Source: Pseudomonas frederiksbergensis | GTDB taxonomy: Bacteria > Pseudomonadota > Gammaproteobacteria > Pseudomonadales > Pseudomonadaceae | Direction of reading: 5' to 3' | DNA: 64,000 bases | NCBI RefSeq assembly: GCF_001952935.1 | Contig: NZ_CP018319.1 | Span: forward strand, 1,229,501-1,293,500 | In this document: positions 9,701-20,784 of the stretch, one piece after another | How positions within the stretch are numbered: the first letter of the stretch is position 1 | How the letters are laid out: each line of letters starts with the position of its first letter | Made by a program: the position numbers and the translations under genes | The notes under the pieces: model-generated | Databases searched by the model: none | Told to the model about the DNA's origin: nothing | What the model saw: the letters and a program-made list of their open reading frames with translations, nothing else

Positions 9701-12004
9701 TTGAACACTTCACACCTGCGCCGCTCGCTGTTGGCGCTTTCCGTCGCGGCTACCACTGCCACGGTCCATGCCGCCCCCGCACCCGACCTCAACCACGACC
9801 TGAGCACAGGGGCATACAGCAGCTCCGGTGATGTTTTCAATAACGCCACCTTCACCGGGACGTCGCAAAACGCAGGTGTAGAGCTGATCGATGTGACCCT
9901 GGCGGGCAATCTGGTCAACCAGGGCAAAATCAACCTGACGGCTGCGAACCCCAGCGACATCCCGGCCGGCATCTCCATGACCCTCAATTCCACCGTCGCT
10001 GGCGATCTGGTAAATCATGGCGACATTACGGTGAGCGGCAACGGCGCCATGGGGCTGGACCTGTATCTGGCGAATATCGCTGGTGAAGTGAACAACATCG
10101 GCAACATCACTGTGACTGGCGAAGATGCCAATGGCATGATGATCACCTCGACCCAGGCGCACATCAATAACTCGGGCACTATCATCGCTCGTGGCATCGA
10201 CTCTGCAGGTATCGAGATCGAGAACGCTCGCTTTACCGGTCAGATGACAGGCGCTCCCTTCAAGAGTGATATCAACACCAGCGGGACTATCTCCGCCGAC
10301 GGTGTCGGTATCCACTTTCGCAGTCTCGACACCTCCGGCGGTTTCGACACCCTCACCATCAGGCAGACAGGGGGCCTGATCGAAGGCGGCACCGCAGCGA
10401 TTCTGGCGGACGACAATGCCTCCCCTTCATATTTCTACTGGCAAGGTGGTCAGGTCAAGGGTGACCTGCTGGGCCTGAGTGGTGTGCTGGTGCAAGGGGA
10501 CGCGATGTTCGATGGCTCGACCATCCGCGCCGGTTTCGTCGATATCGACGGTGGCCGCCTGACTCTGCTTCGCCCGCAGACCACGATTGTGGGCGACCTC
10601 GACATGGACAGCGACACTGCGCGCCTGCGCCTGCTGCTGGATAACAACACACTGCCCAACACGCCGATCCTGAAAGTCACCGGCAATACCTTTTTCTCTC
10701 CAGGCAGCCAGATCGAACTGCAGGCTCGCTCCGACGACTTCCGCACGTCGGCCCAGGGCACCCGCTACACCCTCATCAACTCTGGCACCTGGGAAGACCC
10801 GCAGAACCTGTCCGTGGTTTCCTCCTCGGCGCTGCTTGAGGTGAGGAACTTCGGCATCGAAGGCCAGGACGTGAAAGCACTGGTTGCCACCCGCAGTGAT
10901 GAGGTGATCACGCAAGACCTGCTGGGTGCCCGTGGTTCGCGCAACGCGGTGAACGCCATCAAGCCGTTCAAGAATACGGTCCTGGGCCAGATGGACGAAA
11001 GCGACCCGGTATTCCAGCGTTTCGCCAACGCCGCCACCAGTGAAGATCTGGCCAAACTTGCCGAAACCCTGACCCCGGACGTCAGCCGTGGGGCGATCAA
11101 CGCCGCCACCAGCAGCCAGAACCTGGTCGCAAGTGCCATCAACCGCCGCGCCAGCAAAGCGCGTAGCGGTCTGTCCTCCGGTGACGTCCTGGCAGAACAA
11201 GGCGTATGGCTGCAAGCGCTGTCCAGCGATGCCAACCAGGACAGCCGCCACGGTATCGACGGCTACGACGCCAACACTAACGGCATCGCCGTGGGTGCCG
11301 ACGGCAAGCTCAACGCCGATACCACCGTGGGCCTGGCTTACAGCTACCTGACCAGCGACGTCAAATCCGACCTGGGCAACAAAACCGACGTCAGCGGCCA
11401 TGCACTGACCTTGTACGGCAACTGGGCCCGTGACAACTTCTTTGTCAACACCTCGCTGATGTATGGCTGGAACGACAACGAGTCCAAACGCTACATCGCC
11501 GGTACCCGCGCCAAGGCCGACTACGACAGTGAGATCTTCGGCGTCAACGCACTGGCAGGCTACACTTTCCAGCTAGACAAGCAGTGGCTGCTGGAACCAC
11601 AGGTCGGTGCGCGCTATGCCAACGTATCGATTGATTCGTACCGTGAAAAAGGTAGCTCAGCCGCCCTCAACGTCGGCAGCCAGCGTTATGAAATCGGCGA
11701 AATGGGTCTGGGCGCTCGCCTGGCGGCCGCTTTTGACGTAGGTATGGGCAGCCTGGAACCGGAAGCCAAGCTGATGGCCTGGCACGATTTCATCGGCGAC
11801 AAGGCCGGTACCACCTCCACCTTCGTGCTCGGCGGTACCCCGTTCACCACCACAGGCGCGACACCGGCGCGCAACAGCTACGAGCTGGGACTGGGCGCGA
11901 ACTACCGCGTGGGCGCGTGGAGCGTTGGAGGGACGTACAACTACCTGACCAGCAGTGGTTTCGACGCCGACACCTTCACTGCGAACGTGCGTTACGACTT
12001 CTGA
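9701..12004 (+). CDS. autotransporter with C-terminal beta-barrel (type V secretion)
   Basis: A 767-residue outer-membrane autotransporter. The TTG start follows AAGGA by seven bases. The signal peptide (about 1-25) ends in VHA-AP. The passenger (about 26-480) consists of short repeats rich in N, G, T and I (NNIGNITVTG, NNSGTIIARG), as expected of a right-handed beta-helix. No protease or esterase motif was seen in it. The translocator barrel runs from about residue 501 (GVWLQAL) to the end and closes with the typical aromatic strand NVRYDF. It has its own terminator and no obvious partner gene. Adhesion or biofilm roles are common for the family but cannot be assigned here. Confidence 0.85.
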   Translation: MNTSHLRRSLLALSVAATTATVHAAPAPDLNHDLSTGAYSSSGDVFNNATFTGTSQNAGVELIDVTLAGNLVNQGKINLTAANPSDIPAGISMTLNSTVAGDLVNHGDITVSGNGAMGLDLYLANIAGEVNNIGNITVTGEDANGMMITSTQAHINNSGTIIARGIDSAGIEIENARFTGQMTGAPFKSDINTSGTISADGVGIHFRSLDTSGGFDTLTIRQTGGLIEGGTAAILADDNASPSYFYWQGGQVKGDLLGLSGVLVQGDAMFDGSTIRAGFVDIDGGRLTLLRPQTTIVGDLDMDSDTARLRLLLDNNTLPNTPILKVTGNTFFSPGSQIELQARSDDFRTSAQGTRYTLINSGTWEDPQNLSVVSSSALLEVRNFGIEGQDVKALVATRSDEVITQDLLGARGSRNAVNAIKPFKNTVLGQMDESDPVFQRFANAATSEDLAKLAETLTPDVSRGAINAATSSQNLVASAINRRASKARSGLSSGDVLAEQGVWLQALSSDANQDSRHGIDGYDANTNGIAVGADGKLNADTTVGLAYSYLTSDVKSDLGNKTDVSGHALTLYGNWARDNFFVNTSLMYGWNDNESKRYIAGTRAKADYDSEIFGVNALAGYTFQLDKQWLLEPQVGARYANVSIDSYREKGSSAALNVGSQRYEIGEMGLGARLAAAFDVGMGSLEPEAKLMAWHDFIGDKAGTTSTFVLGGTPFTTTGATPARNSYELGLGANYRVGAWSVGGTYNYLTSSGFDADTFTANVRYDF

Positions 12005-12020
12005 TTAACGTCTTCGTCTG

Positions 12021-12056
12021 AAACAACAAAACCCGCCAATGCGGGTTTTGTTGTTT
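12021..12056 (+). terminator. intrinsic terminator after the autotransporter
   Basis: A perfect 16-bp stem (12021-12036 with 12041-12056) closes a 4-base loop, CAAT, 17 bases after the stop codon. The distal arm is T-rich. Confidence 0.85.
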
Positions 12057-12191
12057 GAGGCTGATGGTAAAGCCCGTAAGGGTCTGGCGATGTCACCTAC
12101 CCAACTGAATATCACTTATACCATTGACGACGTGGAAAAATCGCAAATTCTCTGATTTTTTACTTATAAAACAGATAGTTGCGAGTCACCC

Positions 12192-13769
12192 TTACTCCCA
12201 CTCAATCGTCGCCGGCGGCTTGCTCGACACGTCATACGTGACGCGGGAGATGCCTTCGATTTCATTGATGATCCGGCCGGAAACGGTTTCCAGCAGTTCG
12301 TAAGGCAGGTGTGCCCAACGTGCGGTCATGAAGTCGATGGTTTCAACTGCACGCAGGGCAACTACCCAAGCGTAACGACGGCCATCGCCGACCACGCCAA
12401 CCGATTTCACTGGCTGGAACACCACGAATGCCTGGCTGACCTTGTGGTACCAGTCGGCCTTGCGCAGTTCTTCGATGAAGATGTGGTCGGCGCGACGCAG
12501 CAGGTCGGCGTATTCCTTCTTCACTTCACCGAGGATCCGCACGCCCAGGCCCGGGCCCGGGAACGGGTGACGGTAGACCATGTCGTACGGCAGGCCCAGT
12601 TCCAGGCCCAGACGACGGACTTCGTCCTTGAACAGCTCGCGCAGGGGTTCAACCAGCTTGAGGTTCATTTCTTCCGGCAGGCCACCCACGTTGTGGTGCG
12701 ACTTGATCACGTGCGCCTTGCCGCTTTTCGCGCCAGCCGACTCGATCACGTCCGGGTAGATGGTGCCTTGGGCGAGGTACTTGATGTTGTCCAGTTTGTT
12801 GGACTGGGCATCGAAGACGTCGATGAAGGTACGGCCGATGATCTTGCGCTTCTTCTCCGGGTCGGACTCGCCGGCCAGGTTGTCGAGGAATTGATCTTCG
12901 GCATTGGCGCGGATCACCTTGACGCCCATGTTCTCGGCGAACATGGCCATCACTTGCTCGCCTTCGTGCAGACGCAGCAGGCCGTTGTCGACGAAGACGC
13001 AGGTCAGCTGGTCGCCGATGGCTTTGTGCAGCAGCGCGGCAACCACCGAGGAGTCCACACCGCCGGACAGGCCGAGCAGGACGTTGTCGGTACCGACCTG
13101 GGCGCGAATGTTGGCGATGGCGTCTTCAGCAATCTTCGAAGGCGTCCACAACGCTTCGCAGCCGCAGATGTCGAGGATAAAGCGCGAGAGGATGCGACCG
13201 CCCTGCTTGGTGTGGGTCACTTCCGGGTGGAACTGCACGCCGTAGTAGCCGCGAGCATCGTCGAACATGCCGGCGATCGGGCAGCTTGGGGTGCTGGCCA
13301 GGATGTGGAAGTCCTGCGGCATCTTGGTGACCTTGTCACCGTGACTCATCCAGACGTCAAGGCCGAACAGGCCGTCGGCGTCGATGTGGTCTTCGATGCC
13401 GTCGAGCAGACGGCTCTTGCCGACCACGTCGACACGGGCGTAACCGAACTCACGCAGCTCGGAACCTTCGACCTTGCCACCCAGCTGTTCAGCCATGGTT
13501 TGCATGCCGTAGCAGATACCGAAGACCGGTACGCCCAGGTCAAACACCGCTTGCGGGCAGCGCGGGCTGTCGGCTACGTGCACGGACTCGGGGCCGCCAG
13601 CGAGAATGACGCCTTTTGGAGCGAATTCGCGAATCGCTTCGTCGTCCATGTCGAACGGATGCAGTTCGCAGTACACGCCGATTTCACGCACGCGGCGGGC
13701 AATCAGCTGGGTGTACTGGGAACCGAAGTCGAGGATCAGGATGCGGTGAGCGTGAATGTCGAGGGCCAT
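12192..13769 (-). CDS. guaA: GMP synthase (glutamine-hydrolysing)
   Basis: Converts XMP to GMP using glutamine and ATP, the last step of guanine nucleotide synthesis. The N-terminal class I amidotransferase domain has the triad C86 (GICYGM), H181 and E183 (QFHPEV). The ATP-pyrophosphatase domain carries the loop SGGVDS at 235-240. The C-terminal dimerisation domain ends in PPATIEWE, the family's conserved tail. Length 525 is normal. It lies 99 bp downstream of guaB in the same direction, the classical guaBA order. The gap holds a small hairpin (GGGGCTG paired with CAGCCCC) that could tune read-through. Confidence 0.98.
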   Translation of the reverse strand: MALDIHAHRILILDFGSQYTQLIARRVREIGVYCELHPFDMDDEAIREFAPKGVILAGGPESVHVADSPRCPQAVFDLGVPVFGICYGMQTMAEQLGGKVEGSELREFGYARVDVVGKSRLLDGIEDHIDADGLFGLDVWMSHGDKVTKMPQDFHILASTPSCPIAGMFDDARGYYGVQFHPEVTHTKQGGRILSRFILDICGCEALWTPSKIAEDAIANIRAQVGTDNVLLGLSGGVDSSVVAALLHKAIGDQLTCVFVDNGLLRLHEGEQVMAMFAENMGVKVIRANAEDQFLDNLAGESDPEKKRKIIGRTFIDVFDAQSNKLDNIKYLAQGTIYPDVIESAGAKSGKAHVIKSHHNVGGLPEEMNLKLVEPLRELFKDEVRRLGLELGLPYDMVYRHPFPGPGLGVRILGEVKKEYADLLRRADHIFIEELRKADWYHKVSQAFVVFQPVKSVGVVGDGRRYAWVVALRAVETIDFMTARWAHLPYELLETVSGRIINEIEGISRVTYDVSSKPPATIEWE

Positions 13770-13868
13770 GATTCAGTCTCGTCTAGATAATTCAGAAACA
13801 GTCGTGATTCAGAAACAACTCGGGGCTGAATAGAACAGCCCCGGTTGCTTAACGATTTGCTTGAAGCC

Positions 13869-15416
<1,548 letters not shown>

Positions 15417-15455
15417 CTATTATTAGCATTACTGATATACGGGGATTGTCGTCGC

Positions 15456-16004
15456 CTACAGCTCGACTTTCACCCAACTGACAGGTTGATCGAGCCAATC
15501 GGCAAATTCGTCGATGAAGCTCTGTTTGAACCCGGCCTCGGCCCAGTTGTTGAAGATAAAGCCCAGGTTGGAAAAGCCGCATTCCTGCAGGAAAAGAAAG
15601 CCGTTGATGTCATCTTCATGCCCGCATTCCGGGCAAGTGAAGTTATCGGTGCGCCCCGGCATCCAGTCTTCCAGGCTTTCGAACAGCGCTTCGCCGACTT
15701 CCTTGCGGCACTCGGCGCAACCCGCCTCTTCAAGGAAACCCTTGGCCGGCGTATAGATGCAGCGCTTGGTGATGATTTCCAGGCCATTGATCGGCTCGCC
15801 GAATGGCAGCGCTTCAGGGTGCAGCACGACAGCGCGGGCACCGTCGGCGATGGCATGAGCCATGCGGTTGCCCGTGCGGCCACAGGTGGTCAGTTCTTCT
15901 TTGACGATGTTCTTGCGCACCAGCCAACGCACGACTGCCCGGGCCCGGGGTTCGTGCACCGGCAGTGTGGAGATTTTCGGGACGATGATGCTTTGCGAAT
16001 TCAT
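15456..16004 (-). CDS. uncharacterised protein with two CxxC knuckles
   Basis: A 182-residue soluble protein conserved in Pseudomonas, where it is sometimes mislabelled as a sugar ABC transporter ATPase; no Walker motif is present. Visible are two possible zinc knuckles, CAECRKE and CPECGHED, about 40 residues apart, and an aromatic C-terminus. The start at 16004 (MNSQSIIVPKIS) is chosen because the upstream in-frame extension runs through a degenerate REP element. It stands alone between guaB and a permease. Function unknown; a zinc-ribbon fold is inferred. Confidence 0.75.
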   Translation of the reverse strand: MNSQSIIVPKISTLPVHEPRARAVVRWLVRKNIVKEELTTCGRTGNRMAHAIADGARAVVLHPEALPFGEPINGLEIITKRCIYTPAKGFLEEAGCAECRKEVGEALFESLEDWMPGRTDNFTCPECGHEDDINGFLFLQECGFSNLGFIFNNWAEAGFKQSFIDEFADWLDQPVSWVKVEL

Positions 16005-16039
16005 GGGTGCAGACTCTGCAAATACTGAATATTCACCCT

Positions 16040-16143
16040 TGTGGGAGCGAGCCGGCTCCGGGCGGCGTTCCGACGATAGCGGTTTAACATTCAATAATGT
16101 TGTCGACTGGTAAACCGCTATCGCGAGCAGGCTCACTCCTACA
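16040..16143. repeat. degenerate REPIN upstream of the zinc-knuckle gene
   Basis: The right arm at 16120-16143 is a REP unit of the GCGAGCAGGCTCACTCC type; the left arm starting near 16040 is diverged. Inside them GATAGCGGTTTA is mirrored by TAAACCGCTATC, so the element can still fold into a long hairpin. Confidence 0.7.
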
Positions 16144-16182
16144 GGATTTTCGGGCGGCAGCTTAATCCCTGACACTCTCAGG

Positions 16183-16950
16183 TCAAGTACTCAAATACCG
16201 CCCAATCAATGCAATTCCGCTGGCCAGCACCAACCAGGTCACCAGCCGCACAAACGCCTCGCGGGACAACCTCATGGTCAACCGCCGGCCGATCCACAGC
16301 CCTAATGCCATGGCCGGCAATAAACACAGCGCCAATACCAACAAGGGTAGCTCGGCGTACACACCGGCGACGGCAAACAGGCTCAAACGCACCACCGTGC
16401 TGCAACTGATCAGCGCACTCTGGGTCGCCCGGGCCGACTCTTTGGGCAGGCGGCTGTTCAAATAGATCGCATATAAAAAGCCGCCACTGCCAAACAATGC
16501 CCCGAACATCCCGCCCACCGTGCCCATCGGCACGGCCCAAGCGGCGGACAATCGCGCCGGACGGGTTTTAATCCACAGGCTGTAAATCGCATAAGCGCTG
16601 ATAAACAGCCCCATTAACAGCAGCAAAACATCGGACTTCAGGTTCAACAGAAAAATAACCCCCAACGTACAGCCCACCGCCATGCACGGCAGAAGTCGCA
16701 GCAACTCAGGCTTCGCCACATTACGTCGCGAAGGCAACAGATTGCCGAACGCCGCGACAAAATCCAGCAGCACCAACAGCGGCACGATCTTCGACAGCGG
16801 CATGAACAGGATCAGAATTGGCCCGGCCACTAGCGCGGTACCAAAACCAGCGATGCCGAATACGATGTAGGCCAAGGCAACGCCCAATCCAATCACCAGC
16901 CAATCCACCGCACCCCACGGCCATTGGTTTAACAACTCCAGCACATTCAT
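16183..16950 (-). CDS. TauE/SafE family membrane permease
   Basis: A 255-residue integral membrane protein with about eight hydrophobic segments in two repeats of the TauE/SafE type. The first has GLGVALAYIVFGIAGFGTALVAGP, the second GTVGGMFGALFGSGGFLYAIYL. Members export small anions such as sulfite, sulfoacetate or other organosulfur compounds, but the substrate here is unknown. It is divergent from a LysR regulator across a 100-bp gap, which makes that regulator its likely controller. Confidence 0.85.
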   Translation of the reverse strand: MNVLELLNQWPWGAVDWLVIGLGVALAYIVFGIAGFGTALVAGPILILFMPLSKIVPLLVLLDFVAAFGNLLPSRRNVAKPELLRLLPCMAVGCTLGVIFLLNLKSDVLLLLMGLFISAYAIYSLWIKTRPARLSAAWAVPMGTVGGMFGALFGSGGFLYAIYLNSRLPKESARATQSALISCSTVVRLSLFAVAGVYAELPLLVLALCLLPAMALGLWIGRRLTMRLSREAFVRLVTWLVLASGIALIGRYLST

Positions 16951-17050
16951 CGATACGGCTTCCTTTTATTCCTGCGATGACTTTAGCCAGCACCGAGCGT
17001 TGCGACTAATATCTTCAACGTCGACCACCCATCTCGAAAAGGCATACCTG

Positions 17051-18001
17051 GTGCTTTCAACCCGCCAATTGCGTTACTTCGTGGAAATCGCCGAAAGCGG
17101 CAGCTTCAGCGCTGCAGCCGAACGACTGTTTATTGCGCAATCCGCCTTGAGCCGGCAGATAAAGGACATGGAAACCCGGCTGCAAACGCCGCTGTTCGAA
17201 CGCACCGCGCGCCAGCCTCGACTGACGGCAGCGGGTGAAGCCTTTTTGCCTCGGGCGAGAAACCTGCTGAACGAACTGACCAAGGCCAGCGAGATGGCCA
17301 CTCAGGTGGGCAGCGGTCAACTCGGCGTGTTGCGCCTGGGTCACTCCAGCACTGTGCCTATGAGTGGTCGGCTGTTGCGAGGCATCAGCGACTATCTGGA
17401 TCGGCACGCCGGTGTGTCCATGGACATCGTCAAGCTGTCCTCCGAGGCGCAACTGGAAGAATTGGCAGAAGGTCGTCTCGATGTGGGACTGTTGCGCCTG
17501 CCGGTGCTGCGTCAGCGTGAAGGGGTGCAGATTGTTCCGCTGTACCGCGAGCGTTTGTTGCTGGCAGTGCCTCCGAATCATCGGCTGGCTGTGGATAAGT
17601 CCGCGCCTGGCATCGATCTGGCGCAGTTGAAGAATGAAGCGTTTATTTCCATCCCTCATCCACAGCGTGGTGGCCTGAGCTATCTTTCCGCCGAGTTGTG
17701 CATGCGCCAAGGGTTCTTTCCCCAGGCGGCTCGGGTGGTGTCGCGCAAAACCACGCAACTGCAATTGATCCAGGCCGGGTTCGGCATCGCGTTGTTACCG
17801 GAATCGATGCAGGACATCGCGCCGCCGGATATCCACTTTCTGCCCTTGGCCGATCCCGATTGCCACAGCACGGTCGCCCTCGCCTGCCGGCAAAATCCCA
17901 CGGCACTGGTTCAGCAATTTATCAATACCTGCACAAATCCCTGTGGGAGCGGGCTTGCTCGCGAAGGCGGCGTGACAGTCGACATTAATGTTGAATGTTA
18001 A
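17051..18001 (+). CDS. LysR-family transcriptional regulator with REP-derived C-terminus
   Basis: A 316-residue activator/repressor. The N-terminal winged helix-turn-helix (about 1-60) contains TRQLRYFVEIAESGSFSAAAERL and AQSALSRQIKDME; the substrate-binding domain spans about 90-290. The GTG at 17051 is chosen because STRQLRYF is the usual LysR start and an AAGG lies 7 bases upstream; a TTG at 17000 is also open. The last 20 or so codons, from 17942, are translated from a REP unit (GSGLAREGG), so the natural C-terminus has been replaced or extended. It faces the TauE/SafE permease and probably regulates it in response to an unknown ligand. Confidence 0.88.
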   Translation: MLSTRQLRYFVEIAESGSFSAAAERLFIAQSALSRQIKDMETRLQTPLFERTARQPRLTAAGEAFLPRARNLLNELTKASEMATQVGSGQLGVLRLGHSSTVPMSGRLLRGISDYLDRHAGVSMDIVKLSSEAQLEELAEGRLDVGLLRLPVLRQREGVQIVPLYRERLLLAVPPNHRLAVDKSAPGIDLAQLKNEAFISIPHPQRGGLSYLSAELCMRQGFFPQAARVVSRKTTQLQLIQAGFGIALLPESMQDIAPPDIHFLPLADPDCHSTVALACRQNPTALVQQFINTCTNPCGSGLAREGGVTVDINVEC

Positions 18002-18031
18002 ACCGTTTTCGCGAGCAAGCCCGCTCCCACA
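17942..18031. repeat. REPIN overlapping the LysR 3' end and the xseA leader
   Basis: Two exact inverted 24-base REP units, 17942-17965 and 18008-18031, identical to those at 2692-2755. The left unit lies inside the LysR reading frame and the right unit ends 57 bases before xseA, so the hairpin separates the two transcripts. Confidence 0.9.
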
Positions 18032-18088
18032 AAAGGGATGTGCGTGAAGCATGGAGATTGTTTGTCGAATGCCTTTAAACTGCGCCCC

Positions 18089-19468
18089 ATGATTAAAGAT
18101 CCCTTTGCAAGACTCGGCCTGGACCGTGAAGTCCTGACTGTCAGCCAGCTCAACGGCCGCGCGCGGGTGTTGCTCGAAGACGTGTTCAGCAACATCTGGG
18201 TCGAAGGCGAAATCTCCAACCTCGCCCGTCCGGCGTCCGGCCACGTGTATTTCACCCTCAAGGACAGCGGTGCCCAGGTGCGTTGCGCACTGTTCCGGCA
18301 GAACGCGGCGCGGGTGCGTCAGGCATTGAAGGATGGCCTGGCGGTCAAGGTCCGCGGCAAGGTTTCGCTGTTCGAGGGCCGTGGCGATTACCAGTTGATC
18401 CTCGATACCGTGGAGCCGGCCGGCGACGGTGCGCTGCGTCAGGCCTTTGACGCATTGAAGGAAAAACTCAGCGCCGAAGGCCTGTTCAGCGCCGAACGCA
18501 AAGTGCCGCTGCCGGCGCATCCGCAACGCATCGGCATCATCAGCTCGCCCACCGGCGCGGTGATTCGCGACATCATCAGCGTATTCCGCCGCCGTGCGCC
18601 GCAGATCCAACTGACGTTGATCCCTACTGCCGTGCAGGGCCGCGAAGCCACTGCGCAGATTGTCCGCGCATTGAAACTGGCGGACGCCCGCGGTTTCGAT
18701 GCCTTGATCCTGGCCCGTGGCGGTGGTTCGCTGGAAGACCTTTGGTGCTTCAACGAAGAAGCCGTAGCGCGCGCCGTGGATGCCTGCGTGACACCGATTG
18801 TCAGCGCCGTCGGCCATGAAACCGACGTATCGATCAGCGACTTCGTGGCCGACGTCCGCGCCCCGACGCCGTCCGCCGCCGCCGAACTGCTCGCGCCGGA
18901 TTCCAGTGACCTGGTCCGTCGGCTCGAAAGCCTGCATCGACGGCTGGTAATGCGTATCCGCGACCGCTTGATACGTGATCGACTGCGCCTGGAAGGCATG
19001 TCCCGCCGTTTGCGTCATCCCGGCGAACGTCTGCGCCAGCAAGCGCAGCGCCTGGACGATCTGGACATGCGCATGCGCCGCGCGTTCGAGCGCAGCCTCA
19101 ATACCCGTCGCGAACGGTTGATCCGCCTGGAAACCCGCCTCGCCGGGCAACATCCGGGACGGCAACTGGCGATGCTCCGTCAGCGCCTCGACAGCCTCGC
19201 CGAGCGCCTGCCCCGTGCAATGCGCGAAGGGCTCAAATCCCGTCGCCTGCAACTGCAAAGCCAGATGCAGACGCTGCACGTGGTCAGCCCGTTGGCGACC
19301 CTTGGTCGTGGCTACAGCATCTTGCTGGACGAACGCGGCAACGCGATCCGCAATGCCGCGCAAACCCACACCGGCCAGCGCCTGAAAGCCAAACTAGGCG
19401 AAGGCGAACTGCAAGTGCGGGTCGAAGACAATCACCTGACGCCCGTCACCCTTTCTTTACTGGATTGA
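18089..19468 (+). CDS. xseA: exodeoxyribonuclease VII large subunit
   Basis: Catalytic subunit of the single-strand-specific exonuclease that works with XseB in mismatch repair and DNA damage processing. An N-terminal OB fold (about 15-110: SNIWVEGEISN, GHVYFTLKD) precedes the nuclease domain (PQRIGIISSPTGAVIRDI, LARGGGSLEDLWCFNEE, GHETDVSISDFVAD). A long helical coiled-coil then runs to the conserved C-terminal PLATLGRGYSI. The ATG at 18089 gives 459 residues, close to E. coli XseA; its RBS is weak. The upstream in-frame ATG at 18038 lies just past the REP hairpin. xseB is not nearby. Confidence 0.96.
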   Translation: MIKDPFARLGLDREVLTVSQLNGRARVLLEDVFSNIWVEGEISNLARPASGHVYFTLKDSGAQVRCALFRQNAARVRQALKDGLAVKVRGKVSLFEGRGDYQLILDTVEPAGDGALRQAFDALKEKLSAEGLFSAERKVPLPAHPQRIGIISSPTGAVIRDIISVFRRRAPQIQLTLIPTAVQGREATAQIVRALKLADARGFDALILARGGGSLEDLWCFNEEAVARAVDACVTPIVSAVGHETDVSISDFVADVRAPTPSAAAELLAPDSSDLVRRLESLHRRLVMRIRDRLIRDRLRLEGMSRRLRHPGERLRQQAQRLDDLDMRMRRAFERSLNTRRERLIRLETRLAGQHPGRQLAMLRQRLDSLAERLPRAMREGLKSRRLQLQSQMQTLHVVSPLATLGRGYSILLDERGNAIRNAAQTHTGQRLKAKLGEGELQVRVEDNHLTPVTLSLLD

Positions 19469-19471
19469 TCC

Positions 19472-20293
19472 ATGCCGCGTTTTTTAGCTCCGCTGCTGTT
19501 GCTGTGCCTGACCTTCAATGCCCACGCCGACAGCTACATCACCCGCCTGTTGAACAAACCGGTGCCGGGCGGCGTGGCCGTGGTCGATCTCGGCAACTCT
19601 GCCCAGGCGCCGAAAGCCAGCTACCAAGGCAAACCGGTATTGGTGGTCAAGGAACAGAACAACTGGCTGGCGATTGTCGGTGTGCCGCTGACGGTTAAAC
19701 CGGGCACGCAGCAGGTCAGCAGTGGCGGGCGGAATCTGAGCTTCACGGTCGGCTACAAGAAATACCCGGAACAGCACATCACGTTGAAAAATAAGCAGCA
19801 GGTCAACCCGGATCCGGAAAACCTCAAGCGCATTGAACGCGAACTGGCCGAGCAGATAACTGCCTACCGCACGTTCAGCCCGAATACGCCGAGCAATTTG
19901 CTGTTGGACAAACCGGTGAACGGGCCGCTGTCGAGCAAGTTCGGCGTGCGCCGTTTCTTCAACGGAGAAGAACGTAATCCCCACTCTGGCCTGGATTTCG
20001 CCGTGGGCGCTGGCACACCGATCAAGACCCCGGCTGCCGGCAAGGTGATTCTGATCGGCAACTACTTCTTCAACGGCAACACAGTGTTTGTCGACCATGG
20101 GCAGGGGTTTATCAGCATGTTTTGCCACATGTCGAAAATCGACGTGAAGGTTGGCCAACCATTGGCCCGTGGTGGAGTGGTCGGGAAAGTGGGCGCCACC
20201 GGGCGCGCGACCGGGCCGCATATGCACTGGAATATCAGCTTGAATGATGCGCGGGTTGATCCGGCGATTTTTATTGGGGCGTTTCAGCCGTAA
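19472..20293 (+). CDS. secreted M23 metallopeptidase (LysM-less murein hydrolase)
   Basis: A 273-residue exported peptidase of the LytM/lysostaphin type. A signal peptide ends in AHA-DS near residue 19. A beta-rich N-terminal domain (about 20-110) is followed by the M23 domain with zinc ligands H171 and D175 (HSGLD) and H252 of the HMH motif at 250-252. All catalytic residues are present, so it should cleave peptidoglycan cross-links in the periplasm rather than act as an EnvC-type activator. It starts three bases after the xseA stop, so it is likely co-transcribed. The same pairing occurs elsewhere in Pseudomonas. Confidence 0.92.
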   Translation: MPRFLAPLLLLCLTFNAHADSYITRLLNKPVPGGVAVVDLGNSAQAPKASYQGKPVLVVKEQNNWLAIVGVPLTVKPGTQQVSSGGRNLSFTVGYKKYPEQHITLKNKQQVNPDPENLKRIERELAEQITAYRTFSPNTPSNLLLDKPVNGPLSSKFGVRRFFNGEERNPHSGLDFAVGAGTPIKTPAAGKVILIGNYFFNGNTVFVDHGQGFISMFCHMSKIDVKVGQPLARGGVVGKVGATGRATGPHMHWNISLNDARVDPAIFIGAFQP

Positions 20294-20334
20294 ATTGCCG
20301 TTGAGGCGACCGGCCTCATCGTCGGAACGCCGCC

Positions 20335-20406
20335 CGGAGCAGGCTCACTCCCACATTGGATTTGTGTTCACCATAGATCAACTGTAGGAGTGAGCCTGCT
20401 CGCGAT
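20335..20406. repeat. REPIN after the M23 peptidase
   Basis: Inverted REP units of the TAGGAGTGAGCCTGCTCGCG subtype. The right arm at 20383-20406 is intact; the left arm at 20335-20355 is shortened and starts from a diverged CCGGAGC. It separates the M23 gene from the convergent small gene at 20427. Confidence 0.8.
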
Positions 20407-20426
20407 GGCGGCGTAACAGACACCAT

Positions 20427-20741
20427 CTATTCAGCTTCCAGGTCCTCAATCCCATGAATCTCCCTGTGCGCCAGGCACTCTTTGATCCACGCCTGAGTCT
20501 CCTCCGAGAAGCCCGCCAACTCTTCAGCGCTGATCAACTCATGAGTACACAGCCCCAGCAAGTGAGCAGGCGCCTCATTGCGTGAGTGACGGAAAACGCC
20601 AAACGCCCAATACAGCTCCTGTTGACCCGCCTTCAGCCTTTCCTCACTGGCTTCAATCCGCTCGTATGGCGCGATGCTTTTATCCAGCACTAAGCGCTCG
20701 ACCTCATCCATGATGCGGATGCACAGCCGCTCATGGGCCAA
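20427..20741 (-). CDS. small unknown protein, body of an apparently frame-interrupted gene
   Basis: An open frame of 104 codons from a TTG at 20741, reading LAHERLCIRIMDEVERLV and ending GIEDLEAE. It is acidic, helical and has no recognised domain. TTG has no ribosome binding site, and the next ATG (20711) has none either. A much better start lies in another frame: an ATG at 20784, six bases after AGGAG, reading MNESDWKL before a TAA. One base of shift joins it to this frame (…NSALRPLAHERL), so the full protein is probably about 118 residues. See the entry for 20742-20784. Real gene likely; function unknown. Confidence 0.55.
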   Translation of the reverse strand: MAHERLCIRIMDEVERLVLDKSIAPYERIEASEERLKAGQQELYWAFGVFRHSRNEAPAHLLGLCTHELISAEELAGFSEETQAWIKECLAHREIHGIEDLEAE

Positions 20742-20784
20742 CGGACGCAGCGCGCTATTAAAGCTTCCAATCCGACTCGTTCAT
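20742..20784 (-). other. displaced N-terminus with CTT-TAA +1 frameshift junction
   Basis: ATG at 20784, preceded by AGGAG at 20791-20795, reads MNESDWKL and then meets TAA at 20758-20760. The stop sits in the context AAG CTT TAA T. A +1 slip of the CTT tRNA onto TTT, as in the RF2 gene prfB (CTT TGA C), continues as AAT AGC GCG CTG CGT CCG straight into the 104-codon frame. Alternatives are an extra C, a lost TT in a T-run (giving KLFNSAL), or a sequencing error. Confidence 0.6.
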
